DNA of 64,000 nucleotides from Sedimentibacter saalensis (GCF_007830175.1 NZ_VLKH01000002.1:248001-312000); one strand, 5' to 3'; shown: positions 43,656-53,382, counted from the first letter of the stretch. The notes: generated by a model not told the origin, from the sequence alone. Made by a program: numbers and translations.

Positions 43656-43949
43656 TTACTTAAATATTTCAAATCCGAAAACATCCAGGCTTTTAAAGAT
43701 TCCAAACAAACTGCTGAATCTGATATGAATGTAGTTTTCCTTGGGCATAAGATTTTTGGATAAATATATCTTAACCGCATCCTCATCATATAAATCAAAT
43801 CCATCTTTCATTACCGGTTCACCTAACCGTACTCTTGGAAGGGCTGCAGACGTTCATCCGCATCCGCTTTTAACTCTTTCAATTGTTACAGTACCGCCAT
43901 TTTTCATAATATGCTCCCTGGCCTTGGGGTCCAGAATTATATTTGCCAT
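43656..43949 (-). CDS. CC/Se-motif family selenoprotein (in-frame UGA at 43856-43854)
   Basis: Reading through one TGA gives a 97-aa HesB-like protein: MANIILDPKAREHIMKNGG, then VTIERVKSGCGU, then TSAALPRVRLGEPVMKDG and an ending FEIFK-stop at 43656. Sec is residue 32, next to Cys30 and Gly31, where this small clostridial family has a Cys/Sec pair. AGGAG precedes the ATG. A hairpin 30 bases past the UGA (43812-43831) could be the SECIS. The family role is unknown, perhaps thiol or Fe-S chemistry. A broken gene is possible, but flanking codons are fully conserved in character and no other damage is seen. Confidence 0.8.
43812..43831 (-). promoter_or_regulatory. Candidate bacterial SECIS hairpin
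   Basis: TACGGTT-AGGTG-AACC(G)GGTA-type fold: five pairs CGGTT/AACCG capped by AGGTG, extended by two pairs past a bulged G. The loop G residues lie 31-32 bases after the UGA, within the 16-37 base range known for bacterial SECIS elements. Confidence 0.6.
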
Positions 43950-44030
43950 AGTCCTCTCCTTGATAGATTATTATATTATACCAGACTTCTAGTAAGAGAA
44001 ACATACTGTCATACTGTGTTCATATAAGAT

Positions 44031-45704
44031 CTAGTGTACTTCCATTATTAAAAATGTAGCATCATCCATTAATTTATTTTCTTTACCTATGTGTGAAAAC
44101 AAGTTTTGTTTTACAATGTTTTTAAGATCAACAGCCCCAAGTGCTGTGTTAAGTTTTAAAAAGTCCTTTATATTCTGCTGTCCGTAAATTTCTCCATCGT
44201 TGTTCTTTGCTTCAACCAATCCATCAGTGTAAAACAAAATTTTGTCCCCTGGTTCAAGATTAACTGTGCTGTCTTCGAAAAACGGCATGAAGTATTCACC
44301 TAGCTTGCATATGGGAAATCCACTGCTGTTTAGTTCAATAATTTCACCGTTGTTCTTTATGACAAGAGGTGGTTCATTAAGCCCTCCTGAAGCATAAGTG
44401 AAACATCCGGAACTTGTATTGTATACTCCATAAAGCATAACAAGGTATGCTTCTGTATTGAAATTTGTTTTGTTAAATGACTTGTACATTTTTTTAAGTA
44501 CAAATCCGGGAGTTATTATTTCCAAATTTTCAGTTTCGTCGTTTGTGTATACAATATTCTGGTTGGCAAACACCGTAAGCATAGCTGCCGAAACACCATG
44601 TCCGGAAACATCTCCAATATAGACAGCAATGTTATTTTCATCAAGTTTAATGACATTGTAAAAGTCTCCGCTTAATCGCTCGGCAGGAAGGTATTCAGCT
44701 TGAAATGAAACTTTCATGTCCTTTGGCATCTGTGATGGAAGCATGGAACGCTGCATTTCTCTGGCATACTCTAAATCAGTCATCAGTGTCTGGTTTATTT
44801 CCTCAAGCTTTTCAGTTCTTTGCTTTACAAGATAATTTAGATTTTCAGAATATCTTTTCAGCTCGTTTTTGGTTTTTTTCAGTTCGCGATATGGGATGCT
44901 TACATTTTCTGCATAAATTACTTTAAACAAAATAAAGTAAGCTACTATCTTGTAAATATGTCCAAGATAATTGAATGCATCATATACGCTTCCATAGCTT
45001 ATGAAAGCAAATTCACTGAAAATTGATACCAAAAGTGATATCATAAAAAGATATTCCTGACTGGATTTTTCATGTTTGTAGTCAGCTGCATTTTTTAAGA
45101 ATGTGATTCCCATTATGAATACTATGAAATATTCGGTGACTATTTTTGCTGTAGTCAGGCCTTTGCCTTCCACATACATGACTGGAAATACATGTGGATA
45201 ATATGTTGCTATTATAAGCAAAACAATGACAAGAATAATTGTCGGGGCTACAAAAATCCATTTATTATACCTGCACTTTACATTAAGCGGAATTGTTACT
45301 GCTTCTAGAAATCCAATACTTCCAATAAGCCTTGAAAAAATCCAGAACGTAGTGGCTCTGTTTGCGCCGTCGTTCGAAATAAAAAAGTCAGCCATTCCTT
45401 TATAGCTTAATGTGTGAAATGTATCAAGGCATCCCATTGCAAGGAATGTACAGCCAAGCAGTATCATTCGGAGACTGCCGGATTCATCATAAACGTGATA
45501 TGTTACAAGAAATATTGAAAAAGCTGCCAGTATGCTTGCAAATTCAAACAGGCTGTGCCATGTGAGATATGTGGCCACAGACATAACTTCCTCAAAAAAA
45601 GTATTATAATATGCCGCTGAACCAAAAAGAAGCAGCGAAACAATGAAAACAATGATTATTTTGTCGTATCTCTTGAAATTTTCTAATATATTTTTAGTCT
45701 CCAT
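44031..45704 (-). CDS. Membrane-sensor SpoIIE-type serine phosphatase (MASE3-like)
   Basis: A 557-aa signalling protein. Residues about 10-270 hold seven or eight membrane helices of the MASE3 type (YLTWHSLFEFASILAAFSIF, CTFLAMGCLDTFHTLSYKG). A short coiled coil follows (about 285-325, VKQRTEKLEEINQTL). The C-terminal PP2C/SpoIIE phosphatase domain (about 335-557) has LSGDFYNVIKLD, YIGDVSGHGVSAAML and FYTDGLVEAKN with its metal-binding aspartates. It would dephosphorylate an anti-sigma antagonist in response to a membrane signal. The ATG at 45704 has GAGGG eight bases upstream. Partner proteins are not in the window. Confidence 0.9.
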   Translation of the reverse strand: METKNILENFKRYDKIIIVFIVSLLLFGSAAYYNTFFEEVMSVATYLTWHSLFEFASILAAFSIFLVTYHVYDESGSLRMILLGCTFLAMGCLDTFHTLSYKGMADFFISNDGANRATTFWIFSRLIGSIGFLEAVTIPLNVKCRYNKWIFVAPTIILVIVLLIIATYYPHVFPVMYVEGKGLTTAKIVTEYFIVFIMGITFLKNAADYKHEKSSQEYLFMISLLVSIFSEFAFISYGSVYDAFNYLGHIYKIVAYFILFKVIYAENVSIPYRELKKTKNELKRYSENLNYLVKQRTEKLEEINQTLMTDLEYAREMQRSMLPSQMPKDMKVSFQAEYLPAERLSGDFYNVIKLDENNIAVYIGDVSGHGVSAAMLTVFANQNIVYTNDETENLEIITPGFVLKKMYKSFNKTNFNTEAYLVMLYGVYNTSSGCFTYASGGLNEPPLVIKNNGEIIELNSSGFPICKLGEYFMPFFEDSTVNLEPGDKILFYTDGLVEAKNNDGEIYGQQNIKDFLKLNTALGAVDLKNIVKQNLFSHIGKENKLMDDATFLIMEVH

Positions 45705-45798
45705 AACCATAGCCCTCAAAATCTTACTATATTTTAAAATTATAAAATTATATTTACAAATATTTTATCTCAAATTCCGACGTTTTTCAACAAAAATA

Positions 45799-45832
45799 AA
45801 AAGGAACGCGTATCAGCTTCAAGCGTTCCTTT
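45799..45832. terminator. Terminator after selO
   Basis: AAAGGAACGC ... GCGTTCCTTT, a 10-bp stem between the gene end at 45865 and the phosphatase gene start. Confidence 0.75.
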
Positions 45833-45864
45833 AATAATCTTTTTTTGGGTTACATAATATTATT

Positions 45865-47334
45865 TTATGTTCCGCAATAAGTTTTATAACATTTGTTTTT
45901 TTCTTTTGGAAGTTCTGTGTATTCTAATTGATCATCTGTATATGCATATGGTTTTGAAAGAACATTTATTAATCTTTCCATTACACTGTAATCTCCATTA
46001 TTTACTGCTGCATTCAGTGCTTCTTCGACCCTGTGATTTCTTGGTATAACGGAAGGATTCGAGTTTTTCATAAGATCATTAGATTCATCAGTAATTTCCT
46101 TCTGTCTTGAGAGCCTTGACTTATATCTTTCAAGCCAGGTTGAAAAGTCTTTAGTTCCGGACATGGCTGTTTTCTCATATCTTTCAAGTGTCAACAATCT
46201 GAATGTATTTGTAAAATCGCCATGATATCTGTACATTATATCAAGGAGTTCATTGATCAGAGTTTCATCCTCTTTTTCTTCATTGAAAATTCCGAGCTTT
46301 GCCCGCATTCCTGTCAACCAGCTACTGTTGAAAATATTGCTGAATTCTTTTACTGCATCCGTTGCCATTATAACTGACTGTTCTTTATTTTCATGAATAA
46401 GAGGCAGCAATGTTTCTGCAAATCTTGAAAGGTTCCATTCTGCAATTCTAGGCTGATTGCCATACGCATATCGTCCATTTCTGTCAATGGAGCTGAATAC
46501 AGTTTCAGGATCATAGTCATCCATAAAAGCACAGGGACCGTAATCAATGGTTTCTCCGCTTATGGCCATGTTGTCCGTGTTCATAACACCATGTATGAAT
46601 CCTGTAAGCTGCCATTTTGAAATTAGCATTGCCTGACGTTTAATTACTTCTTTAAGAAAAGAAAGATATTTGTTGTCATCATTTTCTACAAAAGAATAAT
46701 GACGCTTTATTGAATAATCTGCAAGTGCTCTTAAATCATCAACTGTTCCCCAATTTGCAGCATATTGAAATGTACCAACCCGTATGTGGCTTAATGCAAC
46801 ACGCGTTAAAATTGCTCCTTCCAATGGAGAGTCACGATAAACTTTCTCTCCTGTTGTTACAACCGCAAGACTTCTTGTAGTTTCAATACCAAGAGCATGC
46901 ATTGCTTCGCTCATGATATACTCTCTGAGCATTGGACCAAGAGCTGCCCTGCCGTCTCCGTTTCTTGAGTATGGTGTTTCACCGGAACCCTTGAGCTGAA
47001 TATCTGTCCTTTCTGACCTTGGAGTGATGTGTTCTCCCAAAAGAACTGCGCGACCGTCTCCAAGCATTGTAAAATATCCGAACTGATGTCCTGCATAAGC
47101 CTGAGCAATAGGTGTTGATCCTTCAGGCAAAAGATTACCTGAAAAAATTTCTATTCCACTTTTGCTTCTGAGCATTGTTAAATCAAGTCCCAGAGATCTG
47201 GCCAGAGGATAATTAAGAACAACTAATTCAGGCGATTTTGACTGTGTTGGTTTTTGGTGAGTATAAAACTTCTCAGGCAAACGAGCATAACTATTGTCAA
47301 AATTCCATCCTGTTAATGTATTTCTGTCAGTCAT
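45865..47334 (-). CDS. selO: Protein adenylyltransferase SelO
   Basis: A 489-aa pseudokinase-fold enzyme of the YdiU/SelO family that transfers AMP to protein hydroxyls. Family motifs include [60 protein letters not shown] and [10 protein letters not shown]. The length fits. The end is [10 protein letters not shown]: Cys stands where animal SelO has Sec. AMPylation by SelO is tied to redox stress. The gene begins 26 bases after the arginase gene and in the same direction, so they may be co-transcribed. Confidence 0.93.
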   Translation of the reverse strand: MTDRNTLTGWNFDNSYARLPEKFYTHQKPTQSKSPELVVLNYPLARSLGLDLTMLRSKSGIEIFSGNLLPEGSTPIAQAYAGHQFGYFTMLGDGRAVLLGEHITPRSERTDIQLKGSGETPYSRNGDGRAALGPMLREYIMSEAMHALGIETTRSLAVVTTGEKVYRDSPLEGAILTRVALSHIRVGTFQYAANWGTVDDLRALADYSIKRHYSFVENDDNKYLSFLKEVIKRQAMLISKWQLTGFIHGVMNTDNMAISGETIDYGPCAFMDDYDPETVFSSIDRNGRYAYGNQPRIAEWNLSRFAETLLPLIHENKEQSVIMATDAVKEFSNIFNSSWLTGMRAKLGIFNEEKEDETLINELLDIMYRYHGDFTNTFRLLTLERYEKTAMSGTKDFSTWLERYKSRLSRQKEITDESNDLMKNSNPSVIPRNHRVEEALNAAVNNGDYSVMERLINVLSKPYAYTDDQLEYTELPKEKNKCYKTYCGT

Positions 47335-47360
47335 TTAGTCTCCTTTATTATATTTAAAAA

Positions 47361-48272
47361 TTATATAAGCCATTCACCGAGAAGCGAACCCATGAGTGCC
47401 ACAGCTGCTTTTGCTGTCTGGTTATTGTTGTCGATAATCGGATTTACCTCTACGAATTCAGCGCTTACAAGCTTTTCTGACAATGCTATCATTTCCAGAG
47501 CCAAATGGCTCTCACGATATGTAAGTCCTCCCGGAACTCTTGTTCCTGTTCCAGGAGCATAAATTGGATCCATGCTGTCCATATCAAAACTCACATGAAT
47601 TCCGTCTGTTCCATCCCCTGCTATTTTAATTGCACGTTCAATGACTTCAGTCATGCCAAGGCGGTCGATTTCATGCATTGTAAACACTGTTACCCCGAGA
47701 TCTTTAAGAACCTTTCTTTCACCGGCATCAAGATCCCTGCTTCCTATGAATACAAATTTATCAGTTTGAAGCTTATTATCTTTTCCTCCTATTCCTGTTA
47801 ATCTTTCATGTCCATAGCCCATGCTTACTGCCACAGGCATTCCATGTATATTTCCGGAAGGAGATGTTTCTTCGGTGTTTATATCACCATGAGCATCGAA
47901 CCATATTACTCCAAGATTTTTCTTATGCTGCAATACTCCTGCTATTGTTCCTATTGCAATGCTGTGGTCTCCACCCATAACCAATGGGAATCTTCCCTCT
48001 TGCATAACTTCTGCTACCTTGCTGCACAGTTCTGTGTTAACTCTTACAACTTCATCAAGATTATTTAGCTTTATTCCATCTGTTTTTGGACTGATGGGTT
48101 TATTGGCCATTATGTTTCCTTCGTCCTTCACTTCGTACCCAAGTCCTGTTAGTTTGTCAATGGCTCCGGCATATCTTATGGCAGACGGTCCAAGACTAAC
48201 ACCGGGAGTTCCAGCTCCAAGATCAATTGCCACTCCTATTAATGATAATTTTGCATTTATTGATGATTTCAT
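47361..48272 (-). CDS. rocF: Arginase
   Basis: A 303-aa ureohydrolase giving ornithine and urea from arginine. The binuclear manganese ligands are all visible: His in VMGGDHSIAIG, Asp/His in IWFDAHGDINTEETSPSGNI, and Asp in VSFDMDSMDPIYAPGTGT. The N-terminal SLIGVAIDLGAGTPGVSLGP and the ending VEVNPIIDNNN are typical of arginases rather than agmatinases. The ATG at 48272 has AGGAGG four bases upstream. It is upstream of selO. It suggests arginine catabolism in the host. Confidence 0.92.
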   Translation of the reverse strand: MKSSINAKLSLIGVAIDLGAGTPGVSLGPSAIRYAGAIDKLTGLGYEVKDEGNIMANKPISPKTDGIKLNNLDEVVRVNTELCSKVAEVMQEGRFPLVMGGDHSIAIGTIAGVLQHKKNLGVIWFDAHGDINTEETSPSGNIHGMPVAVSMGYGHERLTGIGGKDNKLQTDKFVFIGSRDLDAGERKVLKDLGVTVFTMHEIDRLGMTEVIERAIKIAGDGTDGIHVSFDMDSMDPIYAPGTGTRVPGGLTYRESHLALEMIALSEKLVSAEFVEVNPIIDNNNQTAKAAVALMGSLLGEWLI

Positions 48273-48574
48273 ATTTCCTCCTAAGTACATAATATTATTT
48301 ATTTATAATTACATAGCATATTAACAAACTCATTGTTAGTATTTTGATTTTGACTCATAATATTCAATTATTGATGCAACATTACATTGTTAAATATCTT
48401 GTTCAATGAAATTCTTTAACCCTCCTTTTTTAAATATCTTTTTATTCCTTATACCTTGAACTTTAAATTTTAAACATAATGTTATATTGCAAAATTTAAA
48501 TATATCAAACTTAATGCTTAATGTCAAAAAATAAGGGTATATAAAAAAAAAATGACTCATTAGGAGGAATTCAT
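48273..48574. other. Divergent intergenic region between arginase and Asp23 genes
   Basis: About 300 AT-rich bases with promoters for both sides expected. I see no gene and no clear operator. Confidence 0.4.
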
Positions 48575-48931
48575 ATGTCAGAACAAAATGATATCATTGA
48601 AATCGGTGAAATAAAAATATCAGATGATGTGGTTATAACTATGGCCGGAATAGCAACAAGCAATGTGAAAGGAGTTTATTCAGCTCAATCAGAAGGTTTA
48701 GGCAATCTTTTTTCCAAAAATTCAATAAAAAAAGGAATAAAGGTTGAAATTAACAATGATACGGTTACATTGGACATTAATATAAATGTTGAATATGGCT
48801 TAAACATTGCCGAAATTTCTAAAGAAGTACAAGCCTCTGTAAAAAATGAAATAGAATCAATGACAGACCTAACTGTATCTGCAGTTAATGTAAATGTAAT
48901 AAACATCATACTTGAAAAAGATAAACAGTAA
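48575..48931 (+). CDS. Asp23/Gls24 family envelope stress protein
   Basis: A 118-aa protein with the Asp23 pattern: IEIGEIKISDDVVITMAGIA, then a middle NVEYGLNIAEISKEVQASVK and the ending VSAVNVNVINIIL. Family members lie at the membrane and relate to alkaline or envelope stress; some act in lipid or wall processes. AGGAGG precedes the ATG. It is monocistronic with a strong terminator. Confidence 0.92.
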   Translation: MSEQNDIIEIGEIKISDDVVITMAGIATSNVKGVYSAQSEGLGNLFSKNSIKKGIKVEINNDTVTLDININVEYGLNIAEISKEVQASVKNEIESMTDLTVSAVNVNVINIILEKDKQ

Positions 48932-48961
48932 AACAGTGCCGGAATATTCCGGCACTGTTTA
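48932..48961. terminator. Terminator after the Asp23 gene
   Basis: AAACAGTGCCGGAA-TA-TTCCGGCACTGTTT, a 14-bp perfect stem between convergent genes. Confidence 0.85.
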
Positions 48962-48974
48962 TGAAAATATTTAT

Positions 48975-49505
48975 TTATATAAGCTTTACAACATGTTCTT
49001 CTAGCTCTTCAGGTGTAACAGTTGGTGCAAATCTAGCTGCAACATTTCCATTTCTGTCTATAAGGAATTTTGTAAAATTCCATTTAATTTCATTTTTTTC
49101 TGTAGAAAAAATACCTTTTAATTTAATAAGCAAATCAGCCATTTTGCCATTGTCTACATCAACAGGCGCTTCTTCCTTTAAAAACTTATACAATGGATCG
49201 GCACTTTCACCGTTAACATCTATTTTAGCAAATGTCTCAAAATCTGTTCCGAAGTTCAATTTGCAGAAATTAACTATTTCTTCATTTGTTCCGGGAGCCT
49301 GGTTTAAAAACTGATTGCATGGAAAATCTAAAATTTCAAAGCCATCATTTTTGAACTTTGAATAAAGCTTTTCAAGACCTTCATATTGAGGTGTAAAACC
49401 GCATCCTGTGGCAGTATTAACAATAAGCAATACTTTACCTTCATATTCCTTTAAAGATACTTCACTTCCATCAACTTTTTTTACACTGTAATCATATACT
49501 TTCAT
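48975..49505 (-). CDS. Glutathione peroxidase family thiol peroxidase
   Basis: A 176-aa cytosolic peroxidase. The peroxidatic Cys is in NTATGCGFTPQYEGLEKLY (Cys, not Sec); FPCNQFLNQAPGTNEEI has the Gln; KWNFTKFLIDRNG has the Trp and Asn of the catalytic tetrad. Bacterial homologs are mostly thioredoxin-dependent. It is divergent from the OhrR-like regulator, with palindromes between, so peroxide-dependent control is likely. GGAGATAG precedes the ATG. Confidence 0.92.
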   Translation of the reverse strand: MKVYDYSVKKVDGSEVSLKEYEGKVLLIVNTATGCGFTPQYEGLEKLYSKFKNDGFEILDFPCNQFLNQAPGTNEEIVNFCKLNFGTDFETFAKIDVNGESADPLYKFLKEEAPVDVDNGKMADLLIKLKGIFSTEKNEIKWNFTKFLIDRNGNVAARFAPTVTPEELEEHVVKLI

Positions 49506-49601
49506 AATTTTCTATCTCCTCAAATTAATATTATATTTTGCCACTTAATATATATTTTATATATTGCGTCAAATTAAATTGTACTCAATGTTTATAAATA
49601 G

Positions 49602-49668
49602 ATTGTGCACAATTTAAATTAATATGTCAAGATATTATTTGACTTTTTATAATTAATTGTGTACAATT
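49602..49668. promoter_or_regulatory. Two OhrR-type operator palindromes between gpx and ohrR
   Basis: ATTGTGCACAAT (49602-49613) and AATTGT-GT-ACAATT (49655-49668) are perfect inverted repeats sharing the ATTGT/ACAAT arms. A partial third copy, AAATTGTACTCAATG, lies near 49577. The arrangement suggests control of both divergent genes. Confidence 0.7.
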
Positions 49669-49694
49669 CAATTGTGTTGTAAAGGAGAATAATT

Positions 49695-50165
49695 ATGGAT
49701 AATAATATTAACAATGATAATTATGAAATGCTTAAATTGGACAATCAGCTTTGTTTTTCACTATATGTATGTTCAAAGGAAATAATAAAGAAATATAAAC
49801 CACTGCTGGACCCTCTCGGATTGACATATACAAGTTATATAACACTTTTGGCATTGTGGGAAGAAGACAATATAAATGTAAAAGATTTAGGCAAAAAACT
49901 TTATCTTGACTCAGGAACTCTTACTCCCATATTAAAAAAACTTGAATCCCAAAATTTTATAACCAGGACTCGCTCAGCTGAAGATGAAAGAAGCGTAAAT
50001 ATATCCCTCACCAAAGAAGGAATTTCTTTAAAAGAAAAAGCTAAAAATGTTTACAGTGAACTTGCATGTTCACTATTTAATAACTCAGATGAACTTTCCT
50101 CAGGCATGGAATTACTGAATTCTCTTCACAAACTAATGAATTCATTCAATCAAAACTCTGTGTAA
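49695..50165 (+). CDS. OhrR-like MarR-family peroxide-sensing regulator
   Basis: A 156-aa MarR regulator. The sensor Cys lies in LDNQLCFSLYVCSKEII, the position of the reactive Cys of OhrR, with GLTYTSYITLLALWEEDN after it. The winged helix is KKLYLDSGTLTPILKKLESQ, then RTRSAEDERSVNISLT. It probably represses itself and the divergent peroxidase until oxidised by organic peroxide. AAAGGAG precedes the ATG. Confidence 0.9.
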   Translation: MDNNINNDNYEMLKLDNQLCFSLYVCSKEIIKKYKPLLDPLGLTYTSYITLLALWEEDNINVKDLGKKLYLDSGTLTPILKKLESQNFITRTRSAEDERSVNISLTKEGISLKEKAKNVYSELACSLFNNSDELSSGMELLNSLHKLMNSFNQNSV

Positions 50166-50190
50166 AAATGCCTTGAACTTTTTAACTTTA

Positions 50191-50228
50191 AAAAGCTGCC
50201 GCCCTTTGTCACGGGGCAAGCAGCTTTT
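50191..50228. terminator. Bidirectional terminator between ohrR and isocitrate dehydrogenase
   Basis: AAAAGCTGC ... GCAGCTTTT with GCCC/GGGC inside, followed by T residues on both strands. Confidence 0.8.
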
Positions 50229-50236
50229 ATTGATTA

Positions 50237-51397
50237 TTACAGCATTGGTTTAAGTATTTCAAGCAGATAATCTGCAAATTCTTCAGCAGTTGCTCCATCT
50301 TTGTCTGTTGTCACAACATGTTTTCTTTCAGTTATTGTACATATGTCCAGTGCCTTGTCAAGAAGAGCTTTCCTATCACCGTAACCAATATGAGCAACCA
50401 GCATTCCCACTGCTCTTATTAAGCTGCACGGGTCTGCATAATTCCCTCTCCCGTGTGAAATAAGAAATGGAGCTGTTCCGTGAATAGCTTCAAACATAGC
50501 ATATTTGTTGCCTATATTTGAAGATGAAGCTGTTCCAAGTCCTCCCTGTTGTTCTGCAGCTACGTCTGTCACTATATCTCCGTAAAGATTCGGAAGTACA
50601 AACACTTCGCAGCCTTTGCAAAATTCTGGATCCATCATTTTAGCACACATAGCATCAACAAATTTTTCCTGAACTTCTATTTCAGGATACTCCTGCCCTA
50701 CCTTTTTTACTGCCTTTACAAAATTGCCATCGTTCAGTTTGACAATATTTGATTTTGTAACAACAGTCACATTTTTTTTGCCATTTTTTCGCGCATATTC
50801 AAATGCTGCTCTTGCTATTCTTTCGCTTCCTTGTTTTGTTTGAACTTTGAAATCAATGGCAAGATCCTCATTAACCTGTATTCCCTTGTTACCCCAGATG
50901 TATTCACCTTCTATGTTTTCTCTGAAGAATGCCCAGTCAATATTTTTCTCAGGAATTTTTATAGGACGAACTGCAGCAAACAGCTCAAGTTCACGTCTAA
51001 GCATTGTGTTGGCACTAATAAGATTTGGCCATGGATCTCCTTCTCTTGGAGTAACCATAGGACCTTTCAACAAGACATGACACTTTTTTATTTCTTCAAA
51101 AATATCATCAGGAAGACTTTGCATTTTTTCAGCTCTGTTTTCTATAGTCATTCCTTCGATCATACGGATTTCAACTTTTCCTGAACTGATTTCACTTTCA
51201 ATAAGTGCATTTAAAACTTTTATTGCTTCCTTCATTATAATTGGTCCTATGCCATCTCCAGGCATGATTCCTACTACTATTTTTTCCAACTTTGAAAAAT
51301 CGGTAATCTCGCTGTCTGCCTTCATTCTTTCAATTCGTGCATATTCTGATTTTATTAGATCTGCAAATTTTTCCTGTGCTGTAATAATATTTTCCAT
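50237..51397 (-). CDS. Isocitrate/isopropylmalate family dehydrogenase, probable isocitrate dehydrogenase
   Basis: A 386-aa beta-decarboxylating dehydrogenase. Motifs: VVGIMPGDGIGPIIMKEAI, SANTMLRRELELFAAVRPIK, WAFFRENIEGEYIWGNKGI, VFVLPNLYGDIVTDVAAEQQ and EAIHGTAPFLISHGRGNYAD. Its position 10 bases after aconitase makes isocitrate the most likely substrate, giving 2-oxoglutarate and CO2. NAD or NADP preference was not judged. The ATG at 51397 has AAGGAG six bases upstream. The pair would supply glutamate precursors in the oxidative branch of a partial TCA cycle. Confidence 0.9.
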   Translation of the reverse strand: MENIITAQEKFADLIKSEYARIERMKADSEITDFSKLEKIVVGIMPGDGIGPIIMKEAIKVLNALIESEISSGKVEIRMIEGMTIENRAEKMQSLPDDIFEEIKKCHVLLKGPMVTPREGDPWPNLISANTMLRRELELFAAVRPIKIPEKNIDWAFFRENIEGEYIWGNKGIQVNEDLAIDFKVQTKQGSERIARAAFEYARKNGKKNVTVVTKSNIVKLNDGNFVKAVKKVGQEYPEIEVQEKFVDAMCAKMMDPEFCKGCEVFVLPNLYGDIVTDVAAEQQGGLGTASSSNIGNKYAMFEAIHGTAPFLISHGRGNYADPCSLIRAVGMLVAHIGYGDRKALLDKALDICTITERKHVVTTDKDGATAEEFADYLLEILKPML

Positions 51398-51407
51398 ACT
51401 ATTCTCC

Positions 51408-53342
51408 TTATTTGTTTTTATTTGCAACATATCTGAGCTGTCCACCGGCTATGATGATGCTTATTTCACGGTCAGTCAAATCAACTTTTGTTTTAAACGA
51501 TGTATTTTTTGTGATGTTTTTTACTGTAACCTTTCTTGTTTGTATTTGTTCAGCTATGTTTTCAACTTCAAGTTCGTCCATCATTTCAATGCTGTCATAA
51601 TCTTCTTGATTTTCAAACAACAAAGGAAGGACGCCATAATTTACGAGATTGTTCTTATGAATTCGAGCCATTGATTTTGCTATTATTGCCTTAACTCCCA
51701 AGTACATTGGCGCTAGGGCAGCATGCTCTCTGCTTGAACCTTGTCCATAATTTTCTCCCCCAACAATGATGCTCTGGCCAAGTGTTTTGCATCTGTCATG
51801 GAATCCCGGGTCAATTCGTCCGTAGCAAAACTTGCTTATCTCTGGAATATTTGAACGTAGCGCTGAAAACTGAGCATTAGCCGGAGTAATGTCATCTGTA
51901 GTTATATTGTCTCCTCTTACTGCGGATACTTTAGCGTTAAGTGTTTCAGGAAGCGGATCATTTATAGGCATTGGTCTAATGTTTGGCCCTCTCACAACTT
52001 CAACATCTGCTCCGTCTTCAGCCGGAGGAATTATAAGCCTGTCATCAACTATAAAATCATCAGGCTCTATTATATTTTCAAGCATTTCAACATCATAGAA
52101 ATCTCTTGGATCTGTAATGTAACCGGTTATGGCAGATGCTGCAGCTACTTCTGGGCTTGATAGGTAAAGCTTCGCATTCAGGTGCCCGCCTCTTCCTTTG
52201 AAGTTTCGGTTTGATGTGCGCAATGATACACCATCAGTGCTTGGAGCCTGACCTATACCACAGCATGCACCGCATCCGCATTCTATTATGCGTGCTCCTG
52301 CAGCCACAAGCTTGCCAATAATACCGTCCCTAAGAAGCATTAAATACATTTGTCTGCTTCCCGGAGCTACTACAAAGCTTACTTCTGAATGAGCTACTTT
52401 ACCGTCAACAATGACTGCTGCCTTGGCAAAATCAGTATATGAAGCATTTGTACAGCTCCCTATAAACACCTGGTTGATTTTTATATTTTTTAAGTTTCTT
52501 GCTTCTGTTACGTTGTCAGGCATGTCCGGCATTGCAACAAGTGGCTCAATCTTGTCCAGGTCTATGTCTATAACTTCATCATATTCGGCATCTTCATCAG
52601 GCCCTAACTTGATCCAGTCCTGTTCTCTTTGTTCATTTATGAAGAACTCATGCACGATTTCATCACTTGGGAACAAAGACGTTGTTGCACCCATTTCTGC
52701 TCCCATGTTTGTTATGGTTGAGCGGTCACGCACGCTTATGGAGGCAACACCTTCTCCTGTGTATTCATAAACTTTTCCTATGCCTCCCTTGACAGTTTCC
52801 CGTCTTAACATTTCAAGTATAACATCCTTTGCTGAAACACCAGGTCTTAATTTTCCATGGAGATTTACATTTACTACAAATGGCATTTTAAGGTATGTAG
52901 GTTCTCCTGCCATGGCAAGAGCAACATCCAGGCCTCCTGCTCCTATTGCAAGTGCTCCTACGGCTCCTCCTGTTGGTGTGTGGCTGTCAGAGCCAAGAAG
53001 TGTTATTCCTGGTCTGCTGAAACGTTCAAAATGCACTGTGTGACATATTCCGTTTCCTGCCTTTGACAAATAAATTCCATATTTTTTAGCAACTGTCTGG
53101 AGATAAATATGGTCATCAGGATTTTTGTTGTCAGCATACAGCATGTTGTGATCTATATAACTTACAGAACGTTCAGTCTTTACCTTTGGTATTCCCAATG
53201 TTTCAAACGAAAGATATGCAGGAGTTCCTGTTACGTCATGTGTAAGAGTGTGATCAATTTTTATTGCAACTTCTTCACCTGCAACCAAACTTCCTGATAC
53301 GTAATGGTCTTCTATGATTTTTCGTGTCATATTTTTTCCCAT
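51408..53342 (-). CDS. Aconitate hydratase
   Basis: A 644-aa Fe-S enzyme converting citrate to isocitrate. Substrate and cluster motifs: LLGSDSHTPTGGAVGALAIG, FIGSCTNASYTDFAKAA, ECGCGACCGIGQAPS (cluster Cys) and the swivel-domain GENYGQGSSREHAALAPMYL. The short, roughly 640-aa form belongs to the branch of LeuC-LeuD fusions rather than the 890-aa AcnA. The start is ATG at 53342 after GAGGAT. It is followed by isocitrate dehydrogenase in one transcript. Confidence 0.94.
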   Translation of the reverse strand: MGKNMTRKIIEDHYVSGSLVAGEEVAIKIDHTLTHDVTGTPAYLSFETLGIPKVKTERSVSYIDHNMLYADNKNPDDHIYLQTVAKKYGIYLSKAGNGICHTVHFERFSRPGITLLGSDSHTPTGGAVGALAIGAGGLDVALAMAGEPTYLKMPFVVNVNLHGKLRPGVSAKDVILEMLRRETVKGGIGKVYEYTGEGVASISVRDRSTITNMGAEMGATTSLFPSDEIVHEFFINEQREQDWIKLGPDEDAEYDEVIDIDLDKIEPLVAMPDMPDNVTEARNLKNIKINQVFIGSCTNASYTDFAKAAVIVDGKVAHSEVSFVVAPGSRQMYLMLLRDGIIGKLVAAGARIIECGCGACCGIGQAPSTDGVSLRTSNRNFKGRGGHLNAKLYLSSPEVAAASAITGYITDPRDFYDVEMLENIIEPDDFIVDDRLIIPPAEDGADVEVVRGPNIRPMPINDPLPETLNAKVSAVRGDNITTDDITPANAQFSALRSNIPEISKFCYGRIDPGFHDRCKTLGQSIIVGGENYGQGSSREHAALAPMYLGVKAIIAKSMARIHKNNLVNYGVLPLLFENQEDYDSIEMMDELEVENIAEQIQTRKVTVKNITKNTSFKTKVDLTDREISIIIAGGQLRYVANKNK

Positions 53343-53382
53343 AATTAATCCTCATTTCTTTTTTTATTATTCAACATGGTAT

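Noticed and set aside
43741-43992. 83-codon plus-strand frame
   Set aside because: It is antisense to the selenoprotein gene and lacks a ribosome site.
48975-49505. Selenocysteine in glutathione peroxidase, and likewise in SelO
   Set aside because: Both have ordinary Cys codons at the relevant places (TGCGF and TYCGT).
52411-53043. Plus-strand frames opposite aconitase
   Set aside because: Antisense shadows of a strongly conserved enzyme.
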